Shown: positions 34,223-42,704 of the stretch, one piece after another
How positions within the stretch are numbered: position 1 is the stretch's first letter
Layout: each line of letters begins with the position of its first letter
From: Bryobacterales bacterium
GTDB taxonomy: Bacteria > Acidobacteriota > Terriglobia > Bryobacterales > Bryobacteraceae
DNA: 64,000 nt
Reading direction: 5' to 3'
Assembly (NCBI GenBank): GCA_019261985.1
Contig: JAFAQY010000015.1
Coordinates: forward strand, 25,043 to 89,042
Made by a program: the position numbers and the translations under genes
Notes under the pieces: generated by a model
Database searches by the model: none
What the model saw: only the letters and a program-made list of their open reading frames with translations
Told to the model about the DNA's origin: nothing

Positions 34223-35638
34223 ATGATACGCCCGATACTTGCCGGACTGACGATGGCGGTCGCCGCCATCGCAGATCAGCCCACGTCCGTGACATTTACC
34301 AAGGACGTCCTTCCCATCCTCCAAAAGCACTGCCAAAGCTGCCATCGGCCGGGCCAAGTTGCGCCCATGCCGCTGATCAGTTATCAGGATACGCGTCCAT
34401 GGGCCAAAGCCATGAAGGCCGCGGTAACAAGCAGGAAGATGCCGCCCTGGTTCGCGAACACTAAATACGGGCATTTTGCTAACGATCGATCGCTACGGCA
34501 GAGCGAAATCGACATGATTGCAGCGTGGGCGGACACAGGCGCGGCGGAGGGCAGCCCAAAAGACGGTCCGGCCCCGATTCGATGGCCGTCGGGACGCTGG
34601 GCAGTACAGCCGGATGTTGTTATGGATCTGCCCGCGCACGATGTTCCGGCAAAGGGTGTTCTTGAATGGGAGCTGATCGCATTTCCGGCCCCCTTCAAAA
34701 CCGACACGTGGGTGACTTCCATGGAGATCCTGCCTGGCGATCCATCGGTGGTGCATCATATTTGCTTCAGCTTCGAAAAACACAAACCCACGACCGTCTA
34801 CAACCGCTATGAGTGGGTGCAGGTGCCGCGGGATTCATCTGGAAATCCTACGCCCGGCAATTCCGGATTCGGGGAGCTGCCGGGAATGATCATCGCAACC
34901 CGCGATGTAGGCAGCACCCAAGTCAACTTGAGGCAGGGCCACGCAACACTTCACCAGAATCTGGATTTTTGTTACTTGCCCGGCAATACTTATGAAGACT
35001 ATCGCGCCTGGAATGCGGGAAAGCTGGTGCCCGCCGGATCGGACATTATCGTCAGCCTGCATTACACGACGAACGGTAAGGCGCTGGTCGACCGAACCAA
35101 GATCGGGTTCACGGTGGCGAAGACTGCGCCTGCGAAGAAGTTTGTCGTGCAAGGCGCGGGCGAAGATACTCCGGTTATCGCTCCGACAGCCGCGAGCAGC
35201 CGCGCGCTGTTCGCTTCTACATATAATCCGGAATTTGCGATTCCGCCGAATAAGAGCGATTATCGGGCGCCGCCAATGGATATTACATTCCTTAAAGATG
35301 TGGAGATCGTGACGCTGCGGCCGCATGCGCACGTCCGCGGAAAGAGCGCTCAATATAAACTCGTTTATCCGGATGGACGCGAAGAAGTCGTTCTGGACGT
35401 CCCTCGTTACGACTTTAACTGGCAGCTTTCTTATCAGACTTCTCTCACAATCCCGAAAGGGACGCATATGCGGTTTGAATTCACGTACGATAATTCGGCG
35501 AACAACCCAAGTAATCCCGATCCGAACCGCTGGGTTTATCAAGGATTTCAAAGCTGGGAAGAGATGATGGCCCCGAATCTCGGATTCCTGTTGGACCGCG
35601 ACGCCGATGTCGGCGGGCTGATGTCGATCACGAATTAA
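34223..35638 (+). CDS. exported cytochrome c fused to copper monooxygenase-like domain
   Basis: The 471-residue protein has a strong Shine-Dalgarno (AAGGAGG, 7 bases before the ATG), a signal peptide (about residues 1-17), a c-type heme motif CQSCH (37-41) with a likely axial Met in MPPWF, and a C-terminal part that resembles ascorbate-dependent copper monooxygenases (peptidylglycine hydroxylating type). Copper-type motifs are VVHHICF (about 172) and RPHAHVRG (about 370). Such fusions in Acidobacteriota are uncharacterised. The heme could deliver electrons for copper oxygen chemistry on an unknown substrate. The gene is transcribed alone. Confidence 0.8.
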   Translation: MIRPILAGLTMAVAAIADQPTSVTFTKDVLPILQKHCQSCHRPGQVAPMPLISYQDTRPWAKAMKAAVTSRKMPPWFANTKYGHFANDRSLRQSEIDMIAAWADTGAAEGSPKDGPAPIRWPSGRWAVQPDVVMDLPAHDVPAKGVLEWELIAFPAPFKTDTWVTSMEILPGDPSVVHHICFSFEKHKPTTVYNRYEWVQVPRDSSGNPTPGNSGFGELPGMIIATRDVGSTQVNLRQGHATLHQNLDFCYLPGNTYEDYRAWNAGKLVPAGSDIIVSLHYTTNGKALVDRTKIGFTVAKTAPAKKFVVQGAGEDTPVIAPTAASSRALFASTYNPEFAIPPNKSDYRAPPMDITFLKDVEIVTLRPHAHVRGKSAQYKLVYPDGREEVVLDVPRYDFNWQLSYQTSLTIPKGTHMRFEFTYDNSANNPSNPDPNRWVYQGFQSWEEMMAPNLGFLLDRDADVGGLMSITN

Positions 35639-35641
35639 GAG

Positions 35642-35827
35642 GCTGCCTCAGGCCGGATCGGCCGACGCGCTCGCTGGGAAGGCAGTCCGCGCCCCAATCC
35701 GGTAGCGTGAGACTTCCTATCAACCATACTGATAGGCGCCGCAGGGCTCCCGCGGAAACCGCGCTATGCTAGAAAATCCGCCCGGCTCGATGTTCCACCC
35801 GGTGCATCCACTGCCCGCGCTCGAACC
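35642..35827 (+). promoter_or_regulatory. structured leader candidate upstream of methionine-type operon
   Basis: The 189-base leader can fold into a closing stem (35642-35648 with 35680-35686) around a GGCCG/CGGCC hairpin (35651-35663) and a separate CCTATCA/TGATAGG hairpin (35716-35736, 7-base loop). I compared it by eye with SAM-I, SAM-II, SAH, cobalamin and THF riboswitch consensuses and found no match. Structure is seen; regulatory function is inference. Confidence 0.35.
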
Positions 35828-37276
35828 ATGATCCTCAAATTAAATCACCTTCAAGGAAAGGCCGCCGCGACTACCGCTCCGGACGTCATCGAGACCATCT
35901 ACTCGCTGATGGAGGAAGGCCACATTGAGAAGGATCAGTTCGCGCGTCTGCAAATCGAGCTGGATTGGATTCAATACAAGCAGAACTTCCGCGAGGTTGT
36001 GATCGCCACGCAGGGTTATAACTCGCAAGGGCATCGCGCTCCGATGATGGACATGCACGTGGATACGCGGCAGGTGTCCCCCGACTGCCTGCGCGCCGAT
36101 CTTCTTCGCGCGCTGGCGCACGCCAAGCCCGGCCCGCAGCCGCAAGACCGGCTGCCGCTAGAGGATTTCCAATCGATGCGCTCCAGCATTGTATGGGAAT
36201 TCAATAAGCTCTACTGGAACCGCCTGAAAGATTGGGAAACGATGAGCGGCAGAGGGTATGAGCAGGCGCTTCCGGGAGGCCAGTCCGACGGTCATCAACC
36301 GCAAGCCATTGCCGACAGCGTTGGCGATTTCTGGACGCTGCTGCGCGACATGGAATCCAAGAACCAGCTCCCGCAGGAGGTCTTTCTGGTTGAGATCGGC
36401 GTCGGAACGGGTACCCGCATGGGGCTGTGGCTGGATAAGTTCCGCCAGCTTGACCAGCAGCGCGATACCAAATACTATCCGAAGCTAAAAGTTCTTCTTG
36501 GTGATTACTCGCTCGCGACGCTGGACATGTCGCGGCCGGCGGTCCGCGACCACGCCGATCTGTGCAGTTTCCTGGTGCTGGACGCGATTAACCCGCTTAA
36601 ATCGCTCTCATTCCTGCGTTATAAGGTAATGCTGGTCCACTCCACGAATGTTTACGACAATTTGCCCGACGAAGAGGTGGTCCGGCGCGACGGACGCCTG
36701 TACTTCGTACAAGTGCGCGCGTATCTTCCCGTAGCGGAGGTGGCGCGAATTGCCTCGGCATTCGAAATTCCGGGAGACCGGATGCGGTCTCAAATAGACC
36801 GTCTATTGGAAGGCCATTTTGAAGACTTCGGCTCGCGAGAGCGCGGCGTTAATTTTTGGCAGGAAATCTGGAAGGCGGTTCGCCTGGAAGAGCGTCTGGT
36901 TCAGCTGGAGGATTTGCCCGAGTTCCCGTTTCCGGAAGGGTTGGACGCGGGCAAGCTGGAGGACATGCTGCAACAGGCTCCCGCCGATTTCCGATTCCAT
37001 CTGAGCTCAGGCGCGCTGGAGAGCCTAGTTCGCACGCTGCCTCTGCTGCATCCGCGCGGCTACCTGCAGGTGCAGGACATTTTCGTAACCGATATCAACC
37101 AGTACCGCCTGGGTTTCTTTGGCCCCGGCAAGCTAGAGGGCTCGCTGTTGAACTGGGTCAATGGCGCTTTACTTAAGGAGGTGGCGGAGCGCGCCGGCTA
37201 TGACGTGCACTTCGCTCCCTTCCACTACCGCAAAGGATCCCGCACGTCTATTCTCTATACGACGCGCCGCGAATAA
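35828..37276 (+). CDS. SAM-dependent methyltransferase of unknown substrate in a methionine-type operon
   Basis: The 482-residue protein has a helical N-terminal region (about 1-175), a class I methyltransferase core with motif I EVFLVEIGVGTGTRMGLW (about 181-198), an acidic loop VLLGDYSLATL, and a C-terminal part ending LHPRGYLQVQDIF ... HYRKGSRTSILYTT. The GVGTGT motif is close to the VEIGPGxG of the MidA group, but the rest does not match. It is followed after 6 bases by the core-MetE gene and then by metF, so a role in one-carbon or methionine metabolism, or in consuming its SAM, is likely but unproven. Confidence 0.7.
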   Translation: MILKLNHLQGKAAATTAPDVIETIYSLMEEGHIEKDQFARLQIELDWIQYKQNFREVVIATQGYNSQGHRAPMMDMHVDTRQVSPDCLRADLLRALAHAKPGPQPQDRLPLEDFQSMRSSIVWEFNKLYWNRLKDWETMSGRGYEQALPGGQSDGHQPQAIADSVGDFWTLLRDMESKNQLPQEVFLVEIGVGTGTRMGLWLDKFRQLDQQRDTKYYPKLKVLLGDYSLATLDMSRPAVRDHADLCSFLVLDAINPLKSLSFLRYKVMLVHSTNVYDNLPDEEVVRRDGRLYFVQVRAYLPVAEVARIASAFEIPGDRMRSQIDRLLEGHFEDFGSRERGVNFWQEIWKAVRLEERLVQLEDLPEFPFPEGLDAGKLEDMLQQAPADFRFHLSSGALESLVRTLPLLHPRGYLQVQDIFVTDINQYRLGFFGPGKLEGSLLNWVNGALLKEVAERAGYDVHFAPFHYRKGSRTSILYTTRRE

Positions 37277-37282
37277 TTACTA

Positions 37283-38284
37283 ATGAGTCTCCCTATTCTT
37301 CCCACAGGAATCGTCGGCAGCTATGCCATGCCGGGCTGGCTGGAGCGCCTGAAGACCGATTACTTCGCCCGGCGCATCAGCCGCCACGATCTGGATGAGA
37401 TCTACGATACGTCGGTCAAAGCCGCAATTAAGGACCAGGAAATCGCGGGTATCGACATCGTTACGGATGGAGAGTCGCGGCGCGATAACAATGTCGATTA
37501 TTTTTTGGAGCGATTTCCCGGCGTGCAACTCGACCGTTCGTCCAAGAAGTTCTATTACGATTTCTACGACAGCGTGGTGCAAGGCAAGCTGCCGATGGCG
37601 TCGCTCGGCCTGGTTTCGGATTTCAGCTTCTTGCGAACCTTCACCGAACGCGCGACCAAATTCTGCATCACGGGTCCGCACTGCCTGGCGAAGCGAATTC
37701 GCAACAAGTTCTACACGAGCGAAGAAGCGCTGGCAATGGATCTGGCGCGGGTGATGAATCTGGAGCTGAAAGCGCTTGCAAAGGCAGGCGCGAAATTCCT
37801 TCAGATCGATGAGCCGTATTATTCCGGCTTTCCAGAGGACGTTAATTGGGCGGTAAAGTCGCTGAATACGTTGGTGGATGGAGTCGATTCGAAGATTGCC
37901 GTTCACATCTGCTATGGGAACCGCTACGGCAAGCCTTCGTGGGAAGGCAGCTACCGTTATCTTTTCCCGGCGATCCTGGATGCCAAGGTGCAGCAACTGA
38001 CGCTCGAATTCGCCCGCCGCGGCGGCGAGGACCTGGATCTTTTCAAGGAATTCAACCCGCCATTCGAGCTGGGAGTGGGAGTGATCGATGTGAAGACTCA
38101 CGAGCTCGAAACCGCGGATATGGTGGCGGAGCACATCCGCCGGGCGCTGGAAGTAATGCCCGCCGAGCGGCTGTATATACTTACGGATTGCGGCTGTGTC
38201 CACCTGCCGCGCGACGTGGCGTTCGCGAAAATGAAAGCAATGGTGGATGGGACCAAGATCGTCCGCAAGGAGCTTGGCAAGTAG
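37283..38284 (+). CDS. core methionine synthase (MetE C-terminal barrel only, cobalamin-independent)
   Basis: This 333-residue protein matches only the catalytic barrel of MetE and lacks the N-terminal domain (full MetE is about 750 residues). Zinc ligands are in place: VHICYGN (His208, Cys210), Glu242 in LTLEFARRG and a Cys of TDCGCVHLPRD (303/305). IDEPYYSGF carries the usual active-site acid. Short 'core-MetE' proteins can transfer methyl groups from donors other than polyglutamylated methyl-THF. The neighbour metF implies methyl-THF supply, but the actual donor is open. Confidence 0.82.
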   Translation: MSLPILPTGIVGSYAMPGWLERLKTDYFARRISRHDLDEIYDTSVKAAIKDQEIAGIDIVTDGESRRDNNVDYFLERFPGVQLDRSSKKFYYDFYDSVVQGKLPMASLGLVSDFSFLRTFTERATKFCITGPHCLAKRIRNKFYTSEEALAMDLARVMNLELKALAKAGAKFLQIDEPYYSGFPEDVNWAVKSLNTLVDGVDSKIAVHICYGNRYGKPSWEGSYRYLFPAILDAKVQQLTLEFARRGGEDLDLFKEFNPPFELGVGVIDVKTHELETADMVAEHIRRALEVMPAERLYILTDCGCVHLPRDVAFAKMKAMVDGTKIVRKELGK

Positions 38285-38293
38285 GTTTATTCG

Positions 38294-39805
38294 ATGCCCG
38301 GGACCAACTCAATTCGCGAAGCGCTAGCGGGCAAGAAGTTCGCCTACATGGTGGAGCTGGTAGCCAGCCGGCTGACTCGGGAAGCGAAGGTATTCGAGAC
38401 CGCTTCTCGCCTGGCGCAGGTGCCGGAAGTAGTGGCGGCGAGCATCACCAGTTATGCGGGCGGCTCGTTGGGCCACGACCCCATCCGCATCGGCACCGCC
38501 GTTCGCGCCCGCGGCCTTACGCCCAATATTCACCTGACTTGCGTGGGCCGTGATCGCCTGGACTTGCGACGCGCGCTTGAAGACCTGAATGCGCTGGGCA
38601 TTGAGAACGTCTTCGCCATTAGCGGCGATTACCCGCTGCAGAAGCGCGAAAGCAATCCCGGGCCGCACCAATATTACGATTTCGATTCCGTACAACTGGT
38701 GGAGGCGATAAACGAACTTCGCCAGCAGGGTCTGCCGTTTCATATTTCCGTGGCGGTGTCGCCTTTTAAGTACACCGAAGCGGATTGCGTGTACCAATAC
38801 CTGAAGCTTGAGAAGAAGATCGCCGCGGGAGCGGACTTCGCCATCACGCAACTCGGCTACGACTCGCGGAAATTCCGGGAACTGAAGCGGTATCTCGACG
38901 AGCGTGGCCTGAAAACCCCGGTGTTCGGCAGCGTCTACATTCTGCCTGCCAAGGCCGCCGAGAAATTCTCGAAGGGCGAGCCGCCGGGCTGCTGGGTTTC
39001 CCAAGAGCTGCTGGAACGGATTCAGAAAGAAGCCAAGGCTCCCGATAAAGGACTAGCGGCACGGTTGGAGCGCGGCGCACGGATGGTTGCAATCCTGCGC
39101 GGCCTCGGGTATGCCGGCGCATATTTCGGTGGTGAGCACGATGCGAGCCGCATCCGCTGGATGATCCGCCGCTCGGAAGAAATCGCCGGGCGATGGGAAG
39201 AATTCGCCGAGGAGATCAGCTACGGGAAGAAGGACGGCTTCTATTTTTACGAATCGGCGCGCGAGAAAAAAACCGTTCCGCTGCCGATGCGGATCGTCGA
39301 CAAGTTCGCGGAGATGTTCCCGGTAAAGAAGCAGAAGACCGGCCTGCGCTCGTTGCTGTCGGGCATTTTCGGCTGGATCGATAGGCACCCGGTTCTCGCG
39401 CAGGGAGTGGAGCGGGCGGAGCTGATGTTCAAGCAGCCCGTGTTCGGCTGCCAGGCCTGTGGCAACTGCGTGCTGGGCGAGATGGAGTACGTCTGCCCGA
39501 TGACCTGCCCCAAAAACATGCGCAACGGCCCCTGCGGCGGGACGTTTATGGGCCAGTGCGAAGTGCTCCCGGACAGGCCGTGCATTTGGGTGAAGGTTTA
39601 CGATCACGCGAAAGCCGCGGGTCGAATAGAGCAGCTCAAGACCTTCGTGCCCGCGCGCAATCGTATGCTGCAGGGGACAAGTTCCTTCATCAATCTGTTC
39701 CTCGATCGCGACAACCGTCCCGGGCATTTCGAGCCGCTGATCTCGATTTCGCCGGCGCCGGCGGCGCCACGCGCCGAGGCGGAGCGGCCTCTCGTTAAGG
39801 CATGA
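38294..39805 (+). CDS. metF: methylenetetrahydrofolate reductase fused to MetV-like cysteine domain
   Basis: The 503-residue protein starts with an MTHFR barrel (about 1-300): VAASITSYAGGSLGHDP, LTCVGRDR, NVFAISGDYP, YKIDAGADFAITQLGYD-like GADFAITQLGYDSRKF. From about 385 it carries a domain rich in Cys (FGCQACGNCVLGEMEYVCPMTCPKN ... NGPCGGTF ... CEV ... RPCIW) found as separate MetV protein in acetogens or at the C-terminus of some MetF. The Cys cluster suggests an iron-sulfur or zinc site that passes electrons to the flavin. It sits 9 bases after core-MetE and completes the operon. Confidence 0.85.
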   Translation: MPGTNSIREALAGKKFAYMVELVASRLTREAKVFETASRLAQVPEVVAASITSYAGGSLGHDPIRIGTAVRARGLTPNIHLTCVGRDRLDLRRALEDLNALGIENVFAISGDYPLQKRESNPGPHQYYDFDSVQLVEAINELRQQGLPFHISVAVSPFKYTEADCVYQYLKLEKKIAAGADFAITQLGYDSRKFRELKRYLDERGLKTPVFGSVYILPAKAAEKFSKGEPPGCWVSQELLERIQKEAKAPDKGLAARLERGARMVAILRGLGYAGAYFGGEHDASRIRWMIRRSEEIAGRWEEFAEEISYGKKDGFYFYESAREKKTVPLPMRIVDKFAEMFPVKKQKTGLRSLLSGIFGWIDRHPVLAQGVERAELMFKQPVFGCQACGNCVLGEMEYVCPMTCPKNMRNGPCGGTFMGQCEVLPDRPCIWVKVYDHAKAAGRIEQLKTFVPARNRMLQGTSSFINLFLDRDNRPGHFEPLISISPAPAAPRAEAERPLVKA

Positions 39806-39824
39806 CGGCGCAGTTAAGACGGTG

Positions 39825-40095
39825 CTAGCGCCAGTCCTGCGCCCCAGCCAAACGTGCAGGATTTCGACGATTTCGTCGTTGTAGCGATAAACGATCACAT
39901 ATGGAGGCTAACCAGCTCACGGGTTCCGTTAACCTCTCCTGGGCGGCCGAGAGCCGGGAAGCTTGACAGGCGATCGGTACGGTCCATCACTGCTTGAGCG
40001 GTCCTCTGAGCAGCAAGGGGATCATCTTTTCGGATGTACTCAATCCCAGACGTGAGTTGATCGGAGGCGTCCGTCGTCCATCGAATCCGTCTCAC
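39825..40095 (-). pseudogene. ParE-like toxin broken by two one-base deletions
   Basis: From an ATG at 40095 (overlapping the antitoxin stop) the frame encodes RRIRWTTDASDQLTSGIEYIRKDDP ... GTRELVS, then stops at 39895. The ParE C-terminus PPYVIVYRYNDEIVEILHVWLG continues in the next frame, and a second shift in the G-run at 39845 would give GAQDWR and a TAG at 39825, the usual ParE end. Two single-base losses, one in C, one in G, thus restore a full-length toxin. It cannot make the ribosome-independent gyrase-targeting toxin in its present form. Confidence 0.8.
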
Positions 40096-40316
40096 GAACG
40101 AAATAGCCGGTTGATGCGGTCGCGGACTTCCTGGTGGTCGACTGTTTCGCCCCGGTCGGCTTGCTCAATGCCCCGGCGGACCCCTGCGATGAAGCGGGCC
40201 TGATCCTCAAGCATGCGGTTAATGGCGTCCCTGACGAACTGCTCGGCATTCTTGCCGTTGGCGGCAGCCAGTTCTTCAAGACGCGTTTCGACCTCGCGCG
40301 AAAAGTGCACTTCCAT
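40092..40316 (-). CDS. ribbon-helix-helix antitoxin of parDE type
   Basis: The 74-residue protein starts VHFSREVETRLEELAAANG (beta strand and first helix of a ribbon-helix-helix DNA-binding fold), continues NAEQFVRDAINRMLEDQ and ends GIEQADRGETVDHQEVRDRINRLF, the acidic toxin-binding tail. A longer start at 40382 would be unlikely. Its stop overlaps the ATG of the broken toxin frame by four bases. It binds DNA as a dimer and normally neutralises the toxin; here it is an antitoxin without an active partner. Confidence 0.85.
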   Translation of the reverse strand: MEVHFSREVETRLEELAAANGKNAEQFVRDAINRMLEDQARFIAGVRRGIEQADRGETVDHQEVRDRINRLFRS

Positions 40317-40337
40317 ATCCCAAAGGTAAGGAGTCGA

Positions 40338-40349
40338 ACACGGACGTGT
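40338..40349. promoter_or_regulatory. small palindrome upstream of parDE
   Basis: ACACGGACGTGT is a 5+5-base palindrome 21 bases upstream of the antitoxin start. It could be the ParD operator, but it is short and may be chance. Confidence 0.3.
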
Positions 40350-40406
40350 CAACTTCATTCGAGAAAACACTAGTTTTTCCAATCATTCCGGGCTATAAAT
40401 GTATTA

Positions 40407-40739
40407 ATGGATTTTCCGCTGATCGCGCGGCGGGCGGGCGTGGTTGCCGGCGTCGCTGTCGCTTGCGCCTATGCCTGGGTGGCGATTCAGGGTCCGCAGG
40501 GTTTGCCGGCATTGCTTGAAAAGCATCGAGAGATTCGTACGCTTGAAGAGCAGAATGCCGCTTTGGCCCACGAAGTCGAAATGCGGGAGGAGCGTATCAA
40601 GCGCCTTCAGAGCAGCCCCAGCGAGCAGGAGATGGAGATTCGCAAGAATTTAAAGCTTCTGCGGCCGGGCGAAACTACTTTCATTCTTCCCGATCCGCCC
40701 AAGACGGATCAGCCGAAGGAATCCGAACCGAAGCCGTAG
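40407..40739 (+). CDS. FtsB/DivIC-like septum formation initiator
   Basis: The 110-residue protein has a single N-terminal transmembrane helix (VVAGVAVACAYAWVAI, about 11-26), a coiled-coil (EKHREIRTLEEQNAALAHEVEMREERIKRLQ, about 38-68) and a LKLLRPGETTFIL end, the layout of FtsB/DivIC proteins that link early and late divisome parts. The Pro-rich C-tail is unusual. It precedes the TonB gene on the same strand. Confidence 0.78.
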   Translation: MDFPLIARRAGVVAGVAVACAYAWVAIQGPQGLPALLEKHREIRTLEEQNAALAHEVEMREERIKRLQSSPSEQEMEIRKNLKLLRPGETTFILPDPPKTDQPKESEPKP

Positions 40740-40776
40740 TCCGGAACTTCTATTTGCTCGTGGTGTCTATTCGGGC

Positions 40777-41511
40777 ATGTTCGAGCAATCCATTCTTATC
40801 GGCGAGCCTGCCTCAAAAAGAATCGGCGCGGTTTTTGCGTCTGCATCGGCACAAATCATCGCGACCGGTGTCTTATTACTGATACCCCTGATGTACACGG
40901 AGACGCTGCCCATGGCGCGACTGCCGTTCACGTTGCCTTTGCCCTTGTCGCGACCGGAGCCGCCGCCGGTGCACGAGATAAAACCGGCTGCTTCCCCGCT
41001 GCGTCCTAATATTTTCCGCGCGCCGTTTCGGATCCCCGCGCTATCCCCCACCGCGCCCGCGCCAGCTCCGAACGTTATCTTCGATCCGGGCGCACCGGCA
41101 GTTTTTTCCAGCACTGGAGCGCCACTCGGACCGATGGACATAACGCAGTCTATGCCTGCGGTCGAACGCCCGCCCGAACCAATGCGGCCGACCGTCGCTC
41201 CGACCAAGCCGCCTGCCGCCGAGCCGCTCCAAGTATCCAGCGAGATTCAATCCGCAAAGATCATCCGTAAGGTGGTCCCGGTCTATCCACCGCTTGCGCG
41301 GCAAGCTCGTATTTCGGGGACGGTGAAGCTGATGGGTATCATTGCGAAGGACGGAACGGTGCAGAAGCTGCAAGTGATCAGCGGTCATCCGCTGCTGCAA
41401 AAGGCTGCGCTCGACGCGGTAAGCCAGTGGTTATATCAGCCGACGATTCTGGACGGGCAGCCCGTGGAGGTGATCGCGCCGATAGACGTACTCTTCACGA
41501 TTTCACGGTAA
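40777..41511 (+). CDS. TonB energy transducer
   Basis: The 244-residue protein has an N-terminal transmembrane helix (about 25-42), a long Pro-rich linker that would span the periplasm (about 50-150) and a C-terminal TonB domain (about 160-244: [21 protein letters not shown] ... [21 protein letters not shown]). It conveys inner-membrane energy to outer-membrane receptors such as the one at 13627. No exbB/exbD is adjacent. Its 3' end overlaps the convergent tyrS by 17 bases. Confidence 0.9.
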   Translation: MFEQSILIGEPASKRIGAVFASASAQIIATGVLLLIPLMYTETLPMARLPFTLPLPLSRPEPPPVHEIKPAASPLRPNIFRAPFRIPALSPTAPAPAPNVIFDPGAPAVFSSTGAPLGPMDITQSMPAVERPPEPMRPTVAPTKPPAAEPLQVSSEIQSAKIIRKVVPVYPPLARQARISGTVKLMGIIAKDGTVQKLQVISGHPLLQKAALDAVSQWLYQPTILDGQPVEVIAPIDVLFTISR

Positions 41512-42682
41512 TGCGGACCCATTTCTTGCCGGCCCTAACCGTGTGCGTGCCCGGAGCTAAAGACAGGCTGGGATTCGTGCATTTTTCGCCGTTCACTTCG
41601 ACGGCGCCGGCTTTAATCAGCCGCTCGGATTCGGTGCGCGAAGGCGCGATACCAGCCGCGACCAAAGCCGGGGCGAACCGCTGCGAGGCCAAAGAGACGG
41701 CCGGGATGTCCGCCGGTTCCGCTCCTTGCCGCACTTCGCGGTTAAAATCCTCCGCGGCCTGCCGGGCCTCCGCGGCCGAGTGAAAATCACTTACGATCCG
41801 AGTCGCAAGGTCCATTTTCACCTGCATCGGCTCGCATTGCTTCATTGCGGCGATCTCTGCTAGCGATACGTCCGTCAGCAATTCCCAATAGCGCCACATC
41901 AGATCGTCGCTGATGCCCATAACCTTGCGGTACATGATCTTCGGCGACTCCGTGATGCCGATGTAATTGTTCTTCGACTTCGACATCTTGTCGACGCCGT
42001 CGGTTCCTTCAAGCAACGGCGTGGTCCCGACGATCTGCGGCTGTTGGCCGTAATCGCGGTGCAGCTCGCGGCCGACCAGCAGGTTGAATCTTTGGTCTGT
42101 GCCGCCCAACTCCATGTCGCATTTCAGCGCCACCGAATCGTAGCCCTGGACCAGCGGGTAAAGGATTTCATGAACGGAGATGGGCAAGCCTTCCTTGAGC
42201 CGCTTCGAAAAATCCTCGCGCTCCAGGATGCGCGCAACCGTATAATGCCCGCACAGCCGGACCACGTCCTCGAACTTCATCGGCCCCATCCATTCGCTAT
42301 TGAAGCGGATTTCCGTTTTATCGGGATGCAAAATCTTGAACACCTGCGCCCTGTACGTCTCGGCGTTGTTGTCGATCTGCTCGCGGGTCATGGGCGGACG
42401 CGTAACATTCCGGCCCGTGGGATCGCCGATGAGGCCGGTCATATCGCCGATGAGAAAAATGACGGTGTGGCCCAAATCTTGAAAATGCTTGAGCTTTCTC
42501 AGCAGCACCGTATGCCCGAGGTGAAGATCGGGAGCGGTGGGATCGAATCCCGCTTTTACTCTCAGAGGCCGGTTGGTTTTGACGGATTTCTCGAGGCGCT
42601 CCTTCAATTCCTCTTCGCGAATGATCTCAACGAAGCCTTTTTTTAGGTACTCGAGCTGTTCCGGGACGGGGGCAAACGACAC
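41495..42682 (-). CDS. tyrS: tyrosyl-tRNA synthetase
   Basis: The class I synthetase has HLGH (residues 54-57), KMSKSKNN and a C-terminal S4-type RNA-binding domain ([16 protein letters not shown]). I chose the GTG at 42682 because it gives the typical start [16 protein letters not shown]; a GTG at 42712 would add ten residues and overlap the divergent gene. The protein is 395 residues. It is divergent from a metallopeptidase-like gene with only 22 bases between starts. Confidence 0.95.
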   Translation of the reverse strand: MSFAPVPEQLEYLKKGFVEIIREEELKERLEKSVKTNRPLRVKAGFDPTAPDLHLGHTVLLRKLKHFQDLGHTVIFLIGDMTGLIGDPTGRNVTRPPMTREQIDNNAETYRAQVFKILHPDKTEIRFNSEWMGPMKFEDVVRLCGHYTVARILEREDFSKRLKEGLPISVHEILYPLVQGYDSVALKCDMELGGTDQRFNLLVGRELHRDYGQQPQIVGTTPLLEGTDGVDKMSKSKNNYIGITESPKIMYRKVMGISDDLMWRYWELLTDVSLAEIAAMKQCEPMQVKMDLATRIVSDFHSAAEARQAAEDFNREVRQGAEPADIPAVSLASQRFAPALVAAGIAPSRTESERLIKAGAVEVNGEKCTNPSLSLAPGTHTVRAGKKWVRITVKS

Positions 42683-42704
42683 ATTCCCATTGTAAAGTGG
42701 GATC

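Noticed and set aside
35642..35827. SAM, SAH, cobalamin or THF riboswitch
   Set aside because: Hairpins are present, but the diagnostic core sequences of these classes are not; kept only as an unclassified leader.
39053..39898. 281-codon open frame antisense to metF
   Set aside because: Only its first ~25 codons resemble ParE; the rest is a shadow of the metF gene. Treated as part of the broken toxin.
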